Assembly: GCA_014607495.2 (NCBI GenBank)
Contig: CP053156.1
Coordinates: 4,402,001 to 4,466,000, forward strand
DNA from: Carposina sasakii
Taxonomy: Eukaryota > Arthropoda > Insecta > Lepidoptera > Carposinidae
DNA: 64,000 nt
Direction of reading: 5' to 3'
Under the pieces are notes generated by a model. It was not told the DNA's origin. It was given only the letters and a program-made list of their open reading frames with translations, and searched no databases. Of the stretch, positions 11,101-20,095 are shown one piece after another (the first letter of the stretch is position 1; every line of letters starts with the position of its first letter). Both the position numbers and the translations under genes were made by a program.

Positions 11101-11648
11101 CTTGGCATTCAATTGTTTCATCTGTATCCAAAGTTCCAGCCGCGCGAATAGAGCGAGTTCAAAGCATTTGCAATAACCGATGTAAATATTCAGTCATAAA
11201 GTTTCTAACTTGTTGCTGAGAGTAGGTCTCTCAGACTTCCTTTTATGGTATGCAGCTAGCGCATTCCAGTCAAGACCTGGCGGACTTTTATTATTAGAGT
11301 TAATTTCAACTACAATCTAGTAGTTGGTAGGTAAGTCAATAACAATTTGTTATACAATCTTTAATAAATAGAAATAATTGTGGAAATAGAACATTAACAA
11401 AACCGTAGACATTGCAATAAACAACCAACTTTTAGCAAAACATTTGCTTACCTGTCAAAACACAACCAACAAGCATAAACAGGAAACCGAAGATGGGTAA
11501 GACAATCTGACAGTTGGCGGCAACGACCACCCCCGCGACCGCCAGACCACCTTCCACCTTCTCCACCCTCAACCTTGAGATGGCTGGAGGGCATCTCGGC
11601 TTGCTAGGTAGCGCCCGCACCAGCGGCTCACCGGGTGGAGACGTGGTC
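7893..11648 (-). CDS. Two-pass transmembrane protein, 3' part of gene (TMEM200-like layout); 5' exons not found
   Basis: Minus-strand exons 11648-11452, 10996-10868, 10350-10231, optional 9149-8987, 8539-8410 and 8118-7893 join with GT-AG borders. The product begins mid-protein with a Pro-rich, basic segment (RALPSKPRCPPAISRLRVEK). A first membrane span follows (about visible residues 46-66, QIVLPIFGFLFMLVGCVL), then a short Cys-containing acidic loop. RVLGP leads into a second span (IVAGALMTLAGIVLCML) with a positive stop RAAQRRQRR. The tail is long, Ser/Pro-rich and ends in VSINIPEEKG. Short-loop two-span topology with an LGP motif at the second span recalls the TMEM200/DUF2371 family, where function is unknown; that link is inference. 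The first visible exon needs two bases from an upstream exon, so the start codon is more than 3.7 kb upstream of the stop. Confidence 0.8.
8410..8539 (-). CDS. Membrane-protein gene, penultimate exon
   Basis: Acceptor ATCTACAG before 8539 and donor CTCAG|GTAAAT after 8410; 130 bp. The preferred frame reads EWPSILGAPLSPDQAFGSIK then SLAISREVASFPLSRSPTPP, a Ser/Pro-rich cytoplasmic tail. The +1 frame is also open across the whole exon. Confidence 0.75.
8742..8862. repeat. Dispersed repeat, copy 1 (intronic)
   Basis: Shares with 26593-26725 the words ATGATAAACCGATTTATCGAC, GCCATGTTGAATTTT and AGACGATACGATAT at the same spacing. It is AT-rich and non-coding, and it sits in an intron of the membrane-protein gene. 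Class unknown; probably a MITE fragment. Confidence 0.7.
8987..9149 (-). CDS. Membrane-protein gene, probable alternative (frame-shifting) exon
   Basis: Acceptor CCTTACAG before 9149 and donor GTTGT|GTAAGT after 8987; 163 bp. Read from the C left by the previous exon it gives HSPSGLWKRLKGWLGMVEEG followed by a Pro/Ala-rich stretch, without stops. The length is not a multiple of three: inclusion moves the following exon into another open frame unless a second acceptor (CTGAG|CCCGG, about 8508) is used. Skipping keeps the frame ending in VSINIPEEKG. The plus-strand open frame here (8945-9175) is a shadow. Confidence 0.6.
9150..10230. other. Intron of the membrane-protein gene
   Basis: AT-rich intron sequence. 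Open frames on the minus strand at 9120-9371 and 9724-9921 are in frames that stop inside the neighbouring exon or lack coding character. Confidence 0.55.
10231..10350 (-). CDS. Membrane-protein gene, end of TM2 and basic stop-transfer
   Basis: Acceptor AATTTCAG before 10350 and donor TTCAC|GTAAGTG after 10231; 120 bp. It finishes TM2 (IVLCMLM), then RAAQRRQRRLAFHCPIHGDF and YPLSPQHMRKTS. Leaves one base (C) for the next exon, which fits both the optional exon at 8987-9149 and direct joining to 8410-8539. Confidence 0.88.
10503..10703. mobile_element. hAT-type MITE in intron of the membrane-protein gene
   Basis: Ends are CAGGGATTCCCAAACTTT and TTTGGGAACCACTG. The flanks GTCTAGCC (10495-10502) and ATCTAGCC (10704-10711) are an 8-bp target duplication with one mismatch. 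The interior matches 4382-4556. It lies between two coding exons and does not touch their splice sites. Confidence 0.82.
10868..10996 (-). CDS. Membrane-protein gene, loop and start of TM2
   Basis: Acceptor TTGTTTCTAG before 10996 and donor GCTG|GTAAGAT after 10868; 129 bp. It reads ASYRGCGENEEPDHYAARIA then FTGNSRVLGPVCIVAGALMT. The loop is acidic with one Cys, and the second membrane span starts at LGP. Phases fit both neighbours. Confidence 0.88.
11452..11648 (-). CDS. Membrane-protein gene, most 5' visible exon (TM1)
   Basis: Acceptor TTGTTACAG before 11648 and donor ACAG|GTAAGC after 11452; 197 bp. It encodes the basic juxtamembrane segment and membrane span 1. The exon is GC-richer than its surroundings. 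It begins in phase requiring two bases from an unseen upstream exon. Confidence 0.85.
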
Positions 11649-12148
11649 CTGTAACAAGAAAGGGCTTACGTTTAGCATAGATACAGGAAACCCTATAAAC
11701 ACGTCACTGCAGGAAACGGTTATTTATTTTTAATTTTTTTAATTTGGGTACTTAATTCTACATCCGCCGTGGTTTGCTTCTTAACTCCTATTTAATTTTT
11801 ACAACATGGTTTAAAACGCCGGTTTAATCTAGTAATTTGGTTTACTAATGGTTGCCTACATACGAAATTATAAATTCTCCAAGTCTCAGATTTCTTCCGA
11901 TTTCCGATAGGATGCTACTAACGCTATTGTGTATTTTGTACAATAGCTCCATGAAACCTATGTTTATGTTAAGATTAGGTAATAGCTACACGTTACTGTA
12001 TTTGCATCGGTTAACCGCACTAATCCGATATTACTATGAAATCAATAACTACCTATAATAGTAGTCTCAGAGGTAGTTTCGTAGCCTATTATTCAAACAA
12101 ACCAATATTTCCTCTTTATAATTATTATAACATGCTGATATATAAAAA
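11649..12148. other. Upstream intron of the membrane-protein gene, no exon seen
   Basis: Beyond the acceptor at 11648 the sequence turns AT-rich. No exon ending with two spare bases was recognised here; a 68-residue plus-strand frame at 11852-12058 is not convincing. Confidence 0.45.
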
Positions 12149-12790
12149 TCTTCTAATCGTGTGTTTGTAATGGATTTCCCTCTAAACGGCTCAACTTATT
12201 TTGATGAAATTTTGTGTGTGTATTCAAGTGGGTTCGAGAATGGTTTAGACCAGTGGTTCCCAATTAGTTTTTTCTACGTACCACTCTAAGAAAGACCTCA
12301 AACTCGCGTACCCCTTATTGCAGGAACAATAAATAAATAAGAGATGAAATCAGATGTAAGTAGGTATTTAGAATATATTACTATCAATATACAATACAAG
12401 ATGACAGAGAAATGTGACAAATGGGCACGTTTTTCTTTGCACAACTCTGAAAAATCTGGTTGTATAAATATTTTTGGTAATTTTAGTAATTTTGTTTTTT
12501 TTCGGAACGCGCCGCATACCCCTTGATGCAACCTTGCGTACCCCTGGGGGTACGTGTATCACTAATTGGGAACCACTAGTTTAGACTTACGAATCGGTCA
12601 ACGACATTTTGTTTTCTCTGCAGTCCACGCGGGCGGAGTCCAAAAACATTATTTAGTTGACCGAATTGTAAAGCTAATTACCATCCTCGAACCCACATAA
12701 ACATACACACAAAATTTCATCAAAATTAGTTCAGCCGTTTGAGTAATCGACACAGTAACTACAGCGCAGTCTGGCAGATCCTATGTACCT
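12149..12790 (+). mobile_element. Helitron-like non-autonomous element, interrupted by a hAT MITE
   Basis: Begins A|TCTTCTAATCGTGTGTTTG and contains words typical of lepidopteran Helitrons (AAACGGCTCAACTTATTTTG, GTCCACGCGGGCGGAGTC). It resembles the element at 12823-13037. The 3' end is unclear: no CTAG terminus was found before about 12790. It is split by the MITE at 12251-12578. Confidence 0.55.
12251..12578. mobile_element. hAT-type MITE nested in a Helitron-like element, exact 8-bp duplication
   Basis: Ends are CAGTGGTTCCCAATTAG and CTAATTGGGAACCACTA, inverted repeats of about 16 bp. GTTTAGAC flanks both sides exactly (12243-12250, 12579-12586). The interior has GCGTACCCCT repeated near both ends. 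Open frames on both strands inside (60 to 77 residues) are chance frames. Confidence 0.9.
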
Positions 12791-12822
12791 AAAAGGTTCT
12801 CTAACATCAACAACAATACAAA

Positions 12823-13037
12823 TCTTCTGTTAGTGTGTTTGTAATTGAAGTTCTTCTAAAACAGCTAAACCGATTTAGATGATTTTTTTGTGTGTGTTCA
12901 AGTGGGTTCGGAAATGGTTTAGATTCACAATTCGGTCAATTAGACAATGTTTTTATAACGGTCCATATTGTTACAGCTTATTTCAGAATGTTTGCATTTA
13001 AGGCGTGGGACAGTACAACGTCTGTCGGGTCCGCTAG
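12823..13037 (+). mobile_element. Short Helitron-like element
   Basis: Starts with TC after A (TCTTCTGTTAGTGTGTTTG), contains AAAACAGCTAAACCGATTTAG and GTTCAAGTGGGTTCG, and ends GGGTCCGCTAG followed by T. The 5'-TC...CTAG-3' structure inserted between A and T fits Helitrons. No terminal inverted repeats. Confidence 0.65.
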
Positions 13038-13332
13038 TATACTTATAATATTATTACGAGTAGGGTAGATACCTACATACCCCGTATCTCTACATACCCC
13101 GTAGAGGCGTAGATAAAGAATAGTGCGTTGCGGTTGGTGTATCTATAGGTAGGTATAATTAATAATCATTATAACGTTTAATTTTCTTTTAATTTTCTGA
13201 GTTTTGGCTCGTAGTATCATGTACAAAGTCTAAATAGATTTGGCAACGCATATATAACGCGGTTTCACTCTATTTTTAACGTCTCTAGCTTTTAAAGTTC
13301 ATTTACTCGTACATATAACATTTCAAAATCTA

Positions 13333-13670
13333 TCTATACATATAATAAAAATGTAACGGATAGCTGTCTGTACATAGAAGATATATGAGAAAAAATATTA
13401 TAGAAGACCTTTATTAACGCAATAGTACCCAAAAAATATTTTTCGGAATTATTGTCTGTTTGTCGGTTTGTCTGTTTGTCTGTGCGTTTGTGCACGCTAA
13501 TCTTAGAAACGGCTGAACCGATTTCGATGCAGTTTTCAGTAATATATTGTGACAGGTCTCACTTAACATATAGGCTACTTTTTATCCCGGGAAAATGTTT
13601 TGATCCCGGATAATTTCGACATTTAGTTTTTTCTGTAGTCCACGCGGACGGAGTCGCGGGCGTCCACTAG
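13333..13670 (+). mobile_element. Helitron-like element, complete ends
   Basis: Begins TCTATACATATAATAAAAATG directly after A. The subterminal 3' part has a small GC hairpin (GGACG...CGTCC) and ends CCACTAG followed by T. Inside is the lepidopteran Helitron word ACGGCTGAACCGATTTCG. Length 338 bp, no coding capacity. Confidence 0.75.
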
Positions 13671-15396
13671 TAAAGAATATAACGTTATAGAAAACTAGCA
13701 AAATTATTATTAATTTATATACTTAGTTAAGGGGTATCCGCAAACTAGTTGTAAAGAGTACCTTAGGTAACTTCTTTGCTACCTTAGATAACGCTGGAAA
13801 ACGCAGATGGCGTCTTTCTTGGAAACATGTATTATTTCAGCTGCCACAAAAAAATCTCAGTAGACCACTAACCCATAATGTTTAACATTTATTAGGGGCA
13901 CAAGCGTCGTAAACTAGTAACATACGCAATTAAGACGTAAAATGGCCGAGTAAAAGCTCATCAAAGCAGTAACAGAAAACAGAACTATTGTTTACAGATC
14001 GTGTAAATAAAACGTGGAATTAAACGGATTTAAATATTATTACGGTGCTGTGTCATTGTGCTAGTTGTGTTTTTGTGTTTTAAGAATAACGTTAAAATAT
14101 CTAGTGATAATAATGCTGTTTAAATATTTTTATAGGAAGGTCTCTCCTACTGCTGGCTTAGGATATCGTCAGGGAGAGGTGTTTTTTGGCAAACCTATAA
14201 TATATTTTGGGGTATCACGTAAAATACACCAATCTGGAAGTTACTTAATAAGCTTTTCGTGAATATATGACACTTAATGACACTAAAATAAATAAAAAAA
14301 TAAAACACTTTTTAACAAAGACAAAGATAAACTAGGTACTTCACTTTCAGTCATTTGATGATGTGGCCAACGCTGCCGAAACTATAAATTAGGAAGTATC
14401 TCTAACCAAATCGAATTATCTAAACAGCCCATGGGGCTTACTCAATGTAACAATTTTACGAGCGACAGCGAAAATCGCAAGTTATCGCAAAATTTGAAAA
14501 TCGCAACTATCAATAGCGATAGACCATCATGTCATTTAACTAACACGCTAAATGAAGGTTTTCTAATGGAGGAAATGTTTTAATAGCTTAGTGAACGCTC
14601 TTAAAGTTGTAACATTATCTAAGCCCTCTTAGGAAAACTTTAGAGTAAAATTTTACCTCTAAAGTTTTGCTTTAACTGTTAAACTAAGAGAACTGGCTAT
14701 GTTCTAAAGGTGGTGACCATAGGCTGAATAAAAACATTTTTATAGTGTTTATAAACGTTAAATTTTATATCCGCAGCTAGATATTTATTACGTCCAGGAT
14801 TTATTACACCTTTAAGGTAAGCCATGATTTATTGCAAATGGCTTAAAATACATTGCGAAAATAATGAAAAGCTTTACGATTTATGTAAACTAAACGTTAA
14901 ATCTACTCACTCTGCTTTAAAGTGGTGGCAAAAAGGTAACTGACACAGTGATATATGGTTCGGTATATGTGAATAGATTATTTGGGCGAAGTCACATCTT
15001 GTAAGAGTGGAGATCTCTTTGAACTGGCATGTGAGTTAAAAGAAACAGACGTGGTCGAATAGTTCACACCACATTACATTATGAAATGTAAATTAAGCTG
15101 AAAACACGGGCATCAGTCGTGACTTTGACTGAACATGTAAATGGTTATCTAGTTTAACTACAGACCTATAGCCTTCACTTTTTGACCATCTTATTGAATC
15201 TTTATTTTATGGTGGTAACTAAAGCTCGTATTTTTTGTGGTAACCTTAGTTTGGAGATGATAGTACCTAATTTGTTTTATTTGACAATCTTAAGGAGTCA
15301 GTTTACACCGAAACGTGAAATAAACTGACCCATAGTGTTATTTTCCAATGGTTGATTGTGTTGGGATTGCAATTTGAGTCAGCCAAATGATATTAT
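13671..15396. other. Desert stretch, no gene seen
   Basis: AT-rich non-coding sequence. It contains a 65-bp hairpin at 14626-14690, listed separately. No exon with coding character was recognised. Confidence 0.45.
14626..14690. repeat. 65-bp near-perfect hairpin
   Basis: Inner arms 14634-14650 and 14651-14668 pair over 17 bp with a single bulged C and no loop. Outer arms CTCTTAG and CTAAGAG (14626-14632, 14684-14690) pair again. It may be the core of an old fold-back element. Confidence 0.6.
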
Positions 15397-15772
15397 ACAG
15401 AGTGATTTTTGGTCGTCAACGTTCCCGAAGACTACGGAATCTCCTCATCATCACGATCATTTTTCTCTATGGAAGTATACCTGGGAAGTGTCTGGTTTCC
15501 AAGATATTAGGGTCCAAAGTTGAGTAAATAAACTGCGTTTTTCTGCATAAATGCACATAGACGCGCGTAGCAAGATTTTTTCACGAGAAATAATTTATAT
15601 CTGTCTATGAAAAAACTAGCATAAACACTGGACACTATAAATTTCGCCCAATGAAGTAATTAATAAAAAAAAAAAATCATAATTTCCCAGCATTTTTTTG
15701 GCATAAACTTACTTTATTCGATGTATAGAGTACGTACCCTTCGTTAACGGTGGCAACGAAAAAACACCCTGT
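15397..15772 (+). mobile_element. MITE family A, copy 1 (ACAGGGTG...CACCCTGT)
   Basis: A 376-bp element with inverted ends ACAGAGTGATTTTTGGTCGTC and GGCAACGAAAAAACACCCTGT. Related copies are at 30277-30627, 32442-32682 (inverted, shortened) and 53581-57484 (inverted, interrupted). Shared interior words include CTCCTCATCATCACGATCA and TTTATGCAGAAA-type segments. No coding capacity. Confidence 0.8.
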
Positions 15773-17400
15773 ATGGTATGTTTTATGAAGCTTGTATAAT
15801 AGTGCACTTATCTTTAAAATATTTTGTACCCGAAAATAAGACAGGTATATCTGGGGAAGGACATAGCGATAATAGCGATTTTTCCTCAAAATTCATCCCT
15901 TTTTGGTCTCTTTCTGTAGTCCATATTGGTACGTAGCGAGACAGTGAGGTACAATTACTAAGTGACAGTAACCTACCATTATTGTAAAATTAATTGCAGA
16001 TGTGTTATCATTAACTATGTTTCCAGCTTAACTGACAACGGTTGCGCACGCCACAAACACGAGCGTGTCGTGAGTTTTGGCACTATATTCTTGTGATGAA
16101 ATTCTAAATACTTTTGAAACTGCAGCGTCATATGTGACGTCCAGTCTCGAAAAAACGAGACTAACTGGTAAAATACACAGCCTGGCTTCAGATTATTAGA
16201 GCAAAAAGTATCATGGGTTTTAAAATTGATCAGACATTTTCATTATGACACCTGTGGCAGTGACGTGATTATTCTAAGCCTTTCTAAGCAATGTAGCAAT
16301 TTGATTTGTTTCTATTATGTTATGTTATATAGCTGTAGTGGGTGTATAATATATATTAGAAATAGGTAATAGGCAATGGTGATATTATTAAAATGCGAAC
16401 ATTAGAACGTGATACCTATTTTTCTGTTGTAATTTTGATTGAAAATATGACCGAGTATTAAAATTAAGAAGGTACTTATATGTAGGTAGTTTTACTGACT
16501 TATCACATTTCCTGCATCGTGATCAAGGAAAATATTTTGTCGGAAAGAGAACATAAAAGTGTCGCCATGGGAATTTAATACAATGGGTCGTGTAATTATA
16601 ATTTATCTGATTTGATGATACAAATGTCTTAAGGTTTATTCATCCATTTTTTAAAATTACAACTTGTGGTATTTTGTTATATATTATTTAGGGACATATG
16701 AGCAATTTTTACCTCAATGTCTTGTCCAAAAATATTAATTGTAATTGTTTATTTAAAAACAAAAAATAACGATTGTAGCTACAATAACTCAATTAAAATC
16801 AATTGTGACTGAAAATACCTACACTTTGCCTCTGAATTTGCTTCTTCTTATTCTGATTGGAAACTTCGTTTCATGAAACGAACTTCCGTGAGTGATTTTG
16901 GAACTAACATTTTTTGTATGCAGTTACAGAGATAGTTCAGTTCTACACAAAGTAACTAGTGCCATCGTTTAAAGGAGCTATTTGGTGAAACGTTCGAGAC
17001 TCTACAGGTGCAAACAGAGTCATGCATGACACATGGCTCCGAATACAAAGTGCAGCAAATTGAATAACTACCTCGTAATATAAATTCTGCATTATTTGCC
17101 AACTACAACGCAGTTGCTCTACAGTTACAACTTGTTTGAATTATTTAGCATAGGCATTAGATTTAGGTAAGTACTTACCAAAAAGGTGAGAAGAAAGAAG
17201 TAGGCAAGAACTACTTTAAGCACCTGAATCTACTCGTATTTTTATTCGACAGATATATTGTATTCGTTCGTAATAAATAATGGTATACAAGTGGGTTGTC
17301 TAACAGTACTTAAAGCTAATTTACCAAAACAATGTATCAAATCCATAGAAAAAGTTATAATTGACTCAATGGTTAACTGTTAGTTTGCATTCCACAAACT
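15773..17400. other. Desert stretch, no gene seen
   Basis: AT-rich non-coding sequence. A segment near 16880-16990 (GATTTTGGAACTAACATTTTTTG) has a diverged relative near 33310, so it is a repeat fragment. No host exon recognised. Confidence 0.4.
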
Positions 17401-17960
17401 ATTATACGCCACTTATACATATTGGCGCTATATAAAGCGCAAGATCGCCCTTGTATGGAGTACTGCTGCCACCTTTGGGATGGATCAGCTGAATATCAGC
17501 TAGCCGCACTGGACTCGGTGGAAAAACGGGCAATAAAACTTATTGGAGATGAAACCGTAGCAAATTCGAAACTCCAGGACCTGACCCACCGCCGTAAAAT
17601 TGCTGCCTTGTCAGTGTTTTACAGGATACACTTTGGAGAGTGTGCGTGGGAACTTGACAATACAGTTCCACCAGCCCCTTTTCACCATCGGGATACTAGA
17701 CGCAGACTAGCGTATCACCCTTATGTTGTTGATATCCCACCCATCCGCACCAAACGTTATGCTAACTCGTTTGTAATGCGAACGGCTAAGGAGTGGAATG
17801 CACTTCCTGCCGATGTATTTCCCGAGCACTAACATTGGTCTCTTCAAAGCTAGAGTGAATAGGCACTTTCTAGGCAAACATGTACCACCCTGGGCCGCAT
17901 CTTGCTAACATCAGGCACGATGGCGGTCAAATGTTTGCCTAGCTAATTGTAAAAAAAAAT
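17401..17960 (+). mobile_element. Jockey-type LINE, 3' end fragment
   Basis: An open frame at 17422-17832 reads ALYKAQDRPCMEYCCHLWDG, then ALDSVEKRAIKLIGD, and later TAKEWNALPADVF. This is the C-terminal segment of Jockey/CR1-like reverse transcriptases. After a frameshift near 17830 the expected end NIGLFKARVNRHFL and GKHVPPWAASC follows, with a stop and a 3' UTR ending near 17955. The upstream polymerase core is missing, as is usual for 5'-truncated LINE copies. The same 3' UTR sequence occurs inverted at 41685-41795. Confidence 0.82.
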
Positions 17961-19935
17961 ATATATCACAGAATCCAGAATAAACAACTTCTCCGTTTCA
18001 TTAGTACGAAAATTGCGCACTTTTTCGTGAAAATGATTTTAATAGAACAATAGCGCCTCGTTTCTATTGTCACTTTATCATTAGATATTATATTTACACT
18101 TCGTCTCAGTATTAAAGTCCTCTGCCAACGGCGCTAGTTTCTCTATAATCCAAACACCATCTTAGACGTTTTATTTAGTATCCTAAAAATCCGTGGGACT
18201 ATGTTATTGAAACGTATTTTATAGATCGCGAGAACAAATCAGTCTGTGGCGTATGTCGGTATGGAGAAAGTGTGATCTTTTGTTACGCCTATCTGTTTTA
18301 TACATATTAATATCTATTCATATAATGTATAATAGTTTGTACTACTTTCAAGGAAGGTGGGTGTATTATGTCAGAGCCGACAAGGGCCTAATTACTGAGG
18401 ATATAATCAAGATATTTATTTTCGACTTGGTATTTTTAAAGGTGTTTAGTTTAAAATGTAATAGGAATTTTATAAGCGTTTTAGAATAGTAATCTAAAAC
18501 TCATGATTTGGTTGAAAGTTAATACTACGATGGAAACTTACATTTATAAAAATTGGGACAGCAAGTAAAAGTACTGCTTCGAACAATGTTTGTAAGGAAC
18601 ACTACATACGAACGATCACAGTTTTGTAATAACAAAAGTGTAATCTTGGGCAAAGTTGCTATATCGCAGCTTTCATACTATAGGGGCACAATTCGAAAAA
18701 ATGAGTATTGGGAAAATGCGTCACCACCGGCTGAGAATACTCCGTTGCGTCGTTCGTACAAATTAGGTACCTACTATGTGAATAATTGAAAAATTTTACT
18801 ATTTATCTCATCTCAGTATTGTAAATGTAGGTACTGATAATGTAATTTACCAATAATCGACATCCTCATTGGATTGTGAATAAAAATAAATTGAGTAGGT
18901 ACCTACACAATTAAGAGAATTTCGTTTTTTATTTTTTAATGTCACGTCATTAAATTTTCTACATTATCAAAGGCCCCGTTATTAGTGATAAAAACGGTAT
19001 ACACCTACTGAGTTTTTCTTTAATTAAGGAAAAACTTATCGGCTCTCATTAGTGGCAGTATATATAGTTACAGTATTTTTAAACTGTATAATTAGTAATG
19101 AGATTTTAAATTATTACACTAGCTTTTAACACGAGATAGGTAGCTTACAAAGAGTCTATTAACAGCAGAAACAATAATGTTGTTATAGCTTAAAAAAAAA
19201 CCGTTAAGTACTCATATGTGATTTTCTACAGAAGCTCTTATTTATCTGCAAAACACTTTTGAAATAAATAACAGTTTTAGGAAAGTAGTTTTCAAAACGT
19301 AAGATTCATGTACTTACAAAGTTGCAGAAAAAAAATTGAATCACCAATTCGAAATGTTAAAGAATTAATCGTATCTAATTGGTGCAAATTTACTTATAAG
19401 TACCTACCTTCGGGTTCCATGAACTAAACAAATTACTTTTTTTTATTGTCTGGGTCTCAAATATGGCAAAATAAATAATAAAATACGTTGTCCTACCCAC
19501 TGTCGCGGCGCGCAGGTGTACCAACCCAATAGCACGGGTTAATCGGAATTCAGTTCGTCGTGAACCCAGTAAAAGAACTTAAAACTACTCGAAACGTATA
19601 TTTCCAGATTGTGTTACCTTATTCCAAATTAAAATCTGTTCCGGTACGTGTGTTTTGTACCTTTGTATATTATAGTATAGGTATATTTGTATAGTACGGC
19701 TTGTACTTGCGGTTTCATATAAGGAAAATTATGTAACAGAAAGGCTTATTGAAAAGAGAACGAGGTATCGACAATAGAATGACCGGGAAAATAACGGTAC
19801 TTCCGGATTAGCGGCCATTCGCCGGCATTTCCGATCCACTGACCGTGAACGAGTGAATGAATGATCCGAGTCGGTGGGTGCATTGCTCATAGAGTTTGAC
19901 GTGAACATGGAATTGAAAAAATTGGTAGAATTTTT
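17961..19935. other. Desert stretch, no gene seen
   Basis: AT-rich non-coding sequence with TAGGTA-type microsatellite words. Open frames at 18253-18489 and 18553-18789 show no motif or compositional support. Confidence 0.4.
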
Positions 19936-20095
19936 TATAGTGGGAAGGCCATCCACAAGATTGATGGACGACCTAGTCAGGATCGCGGGTGTCTGCTGGA
20001 TGCAGGTAGCTTTCAACTGGTAGCAGTAGAAATTATTATAGGAGGCCTATATTTAGCAGTGGACTTAATGGCTGTAATGGTGATCAACAGCTTTC
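19936..20095 (+). mobile_element. RTE-type LINE, decayed 3' end
   Basis: Reads GRPSTRLMDDLVRIAGVCWM then QVAFNW, the C-terminal DDLVKIAG-WMQ block of lepidopteran RTE-like elements, followed by a degenerate version of the terminal GGAGGCCTA...CAGTGGACT. The same end is better preserved at 25300-25467 and 57830-58005. Confidence 0.75.
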
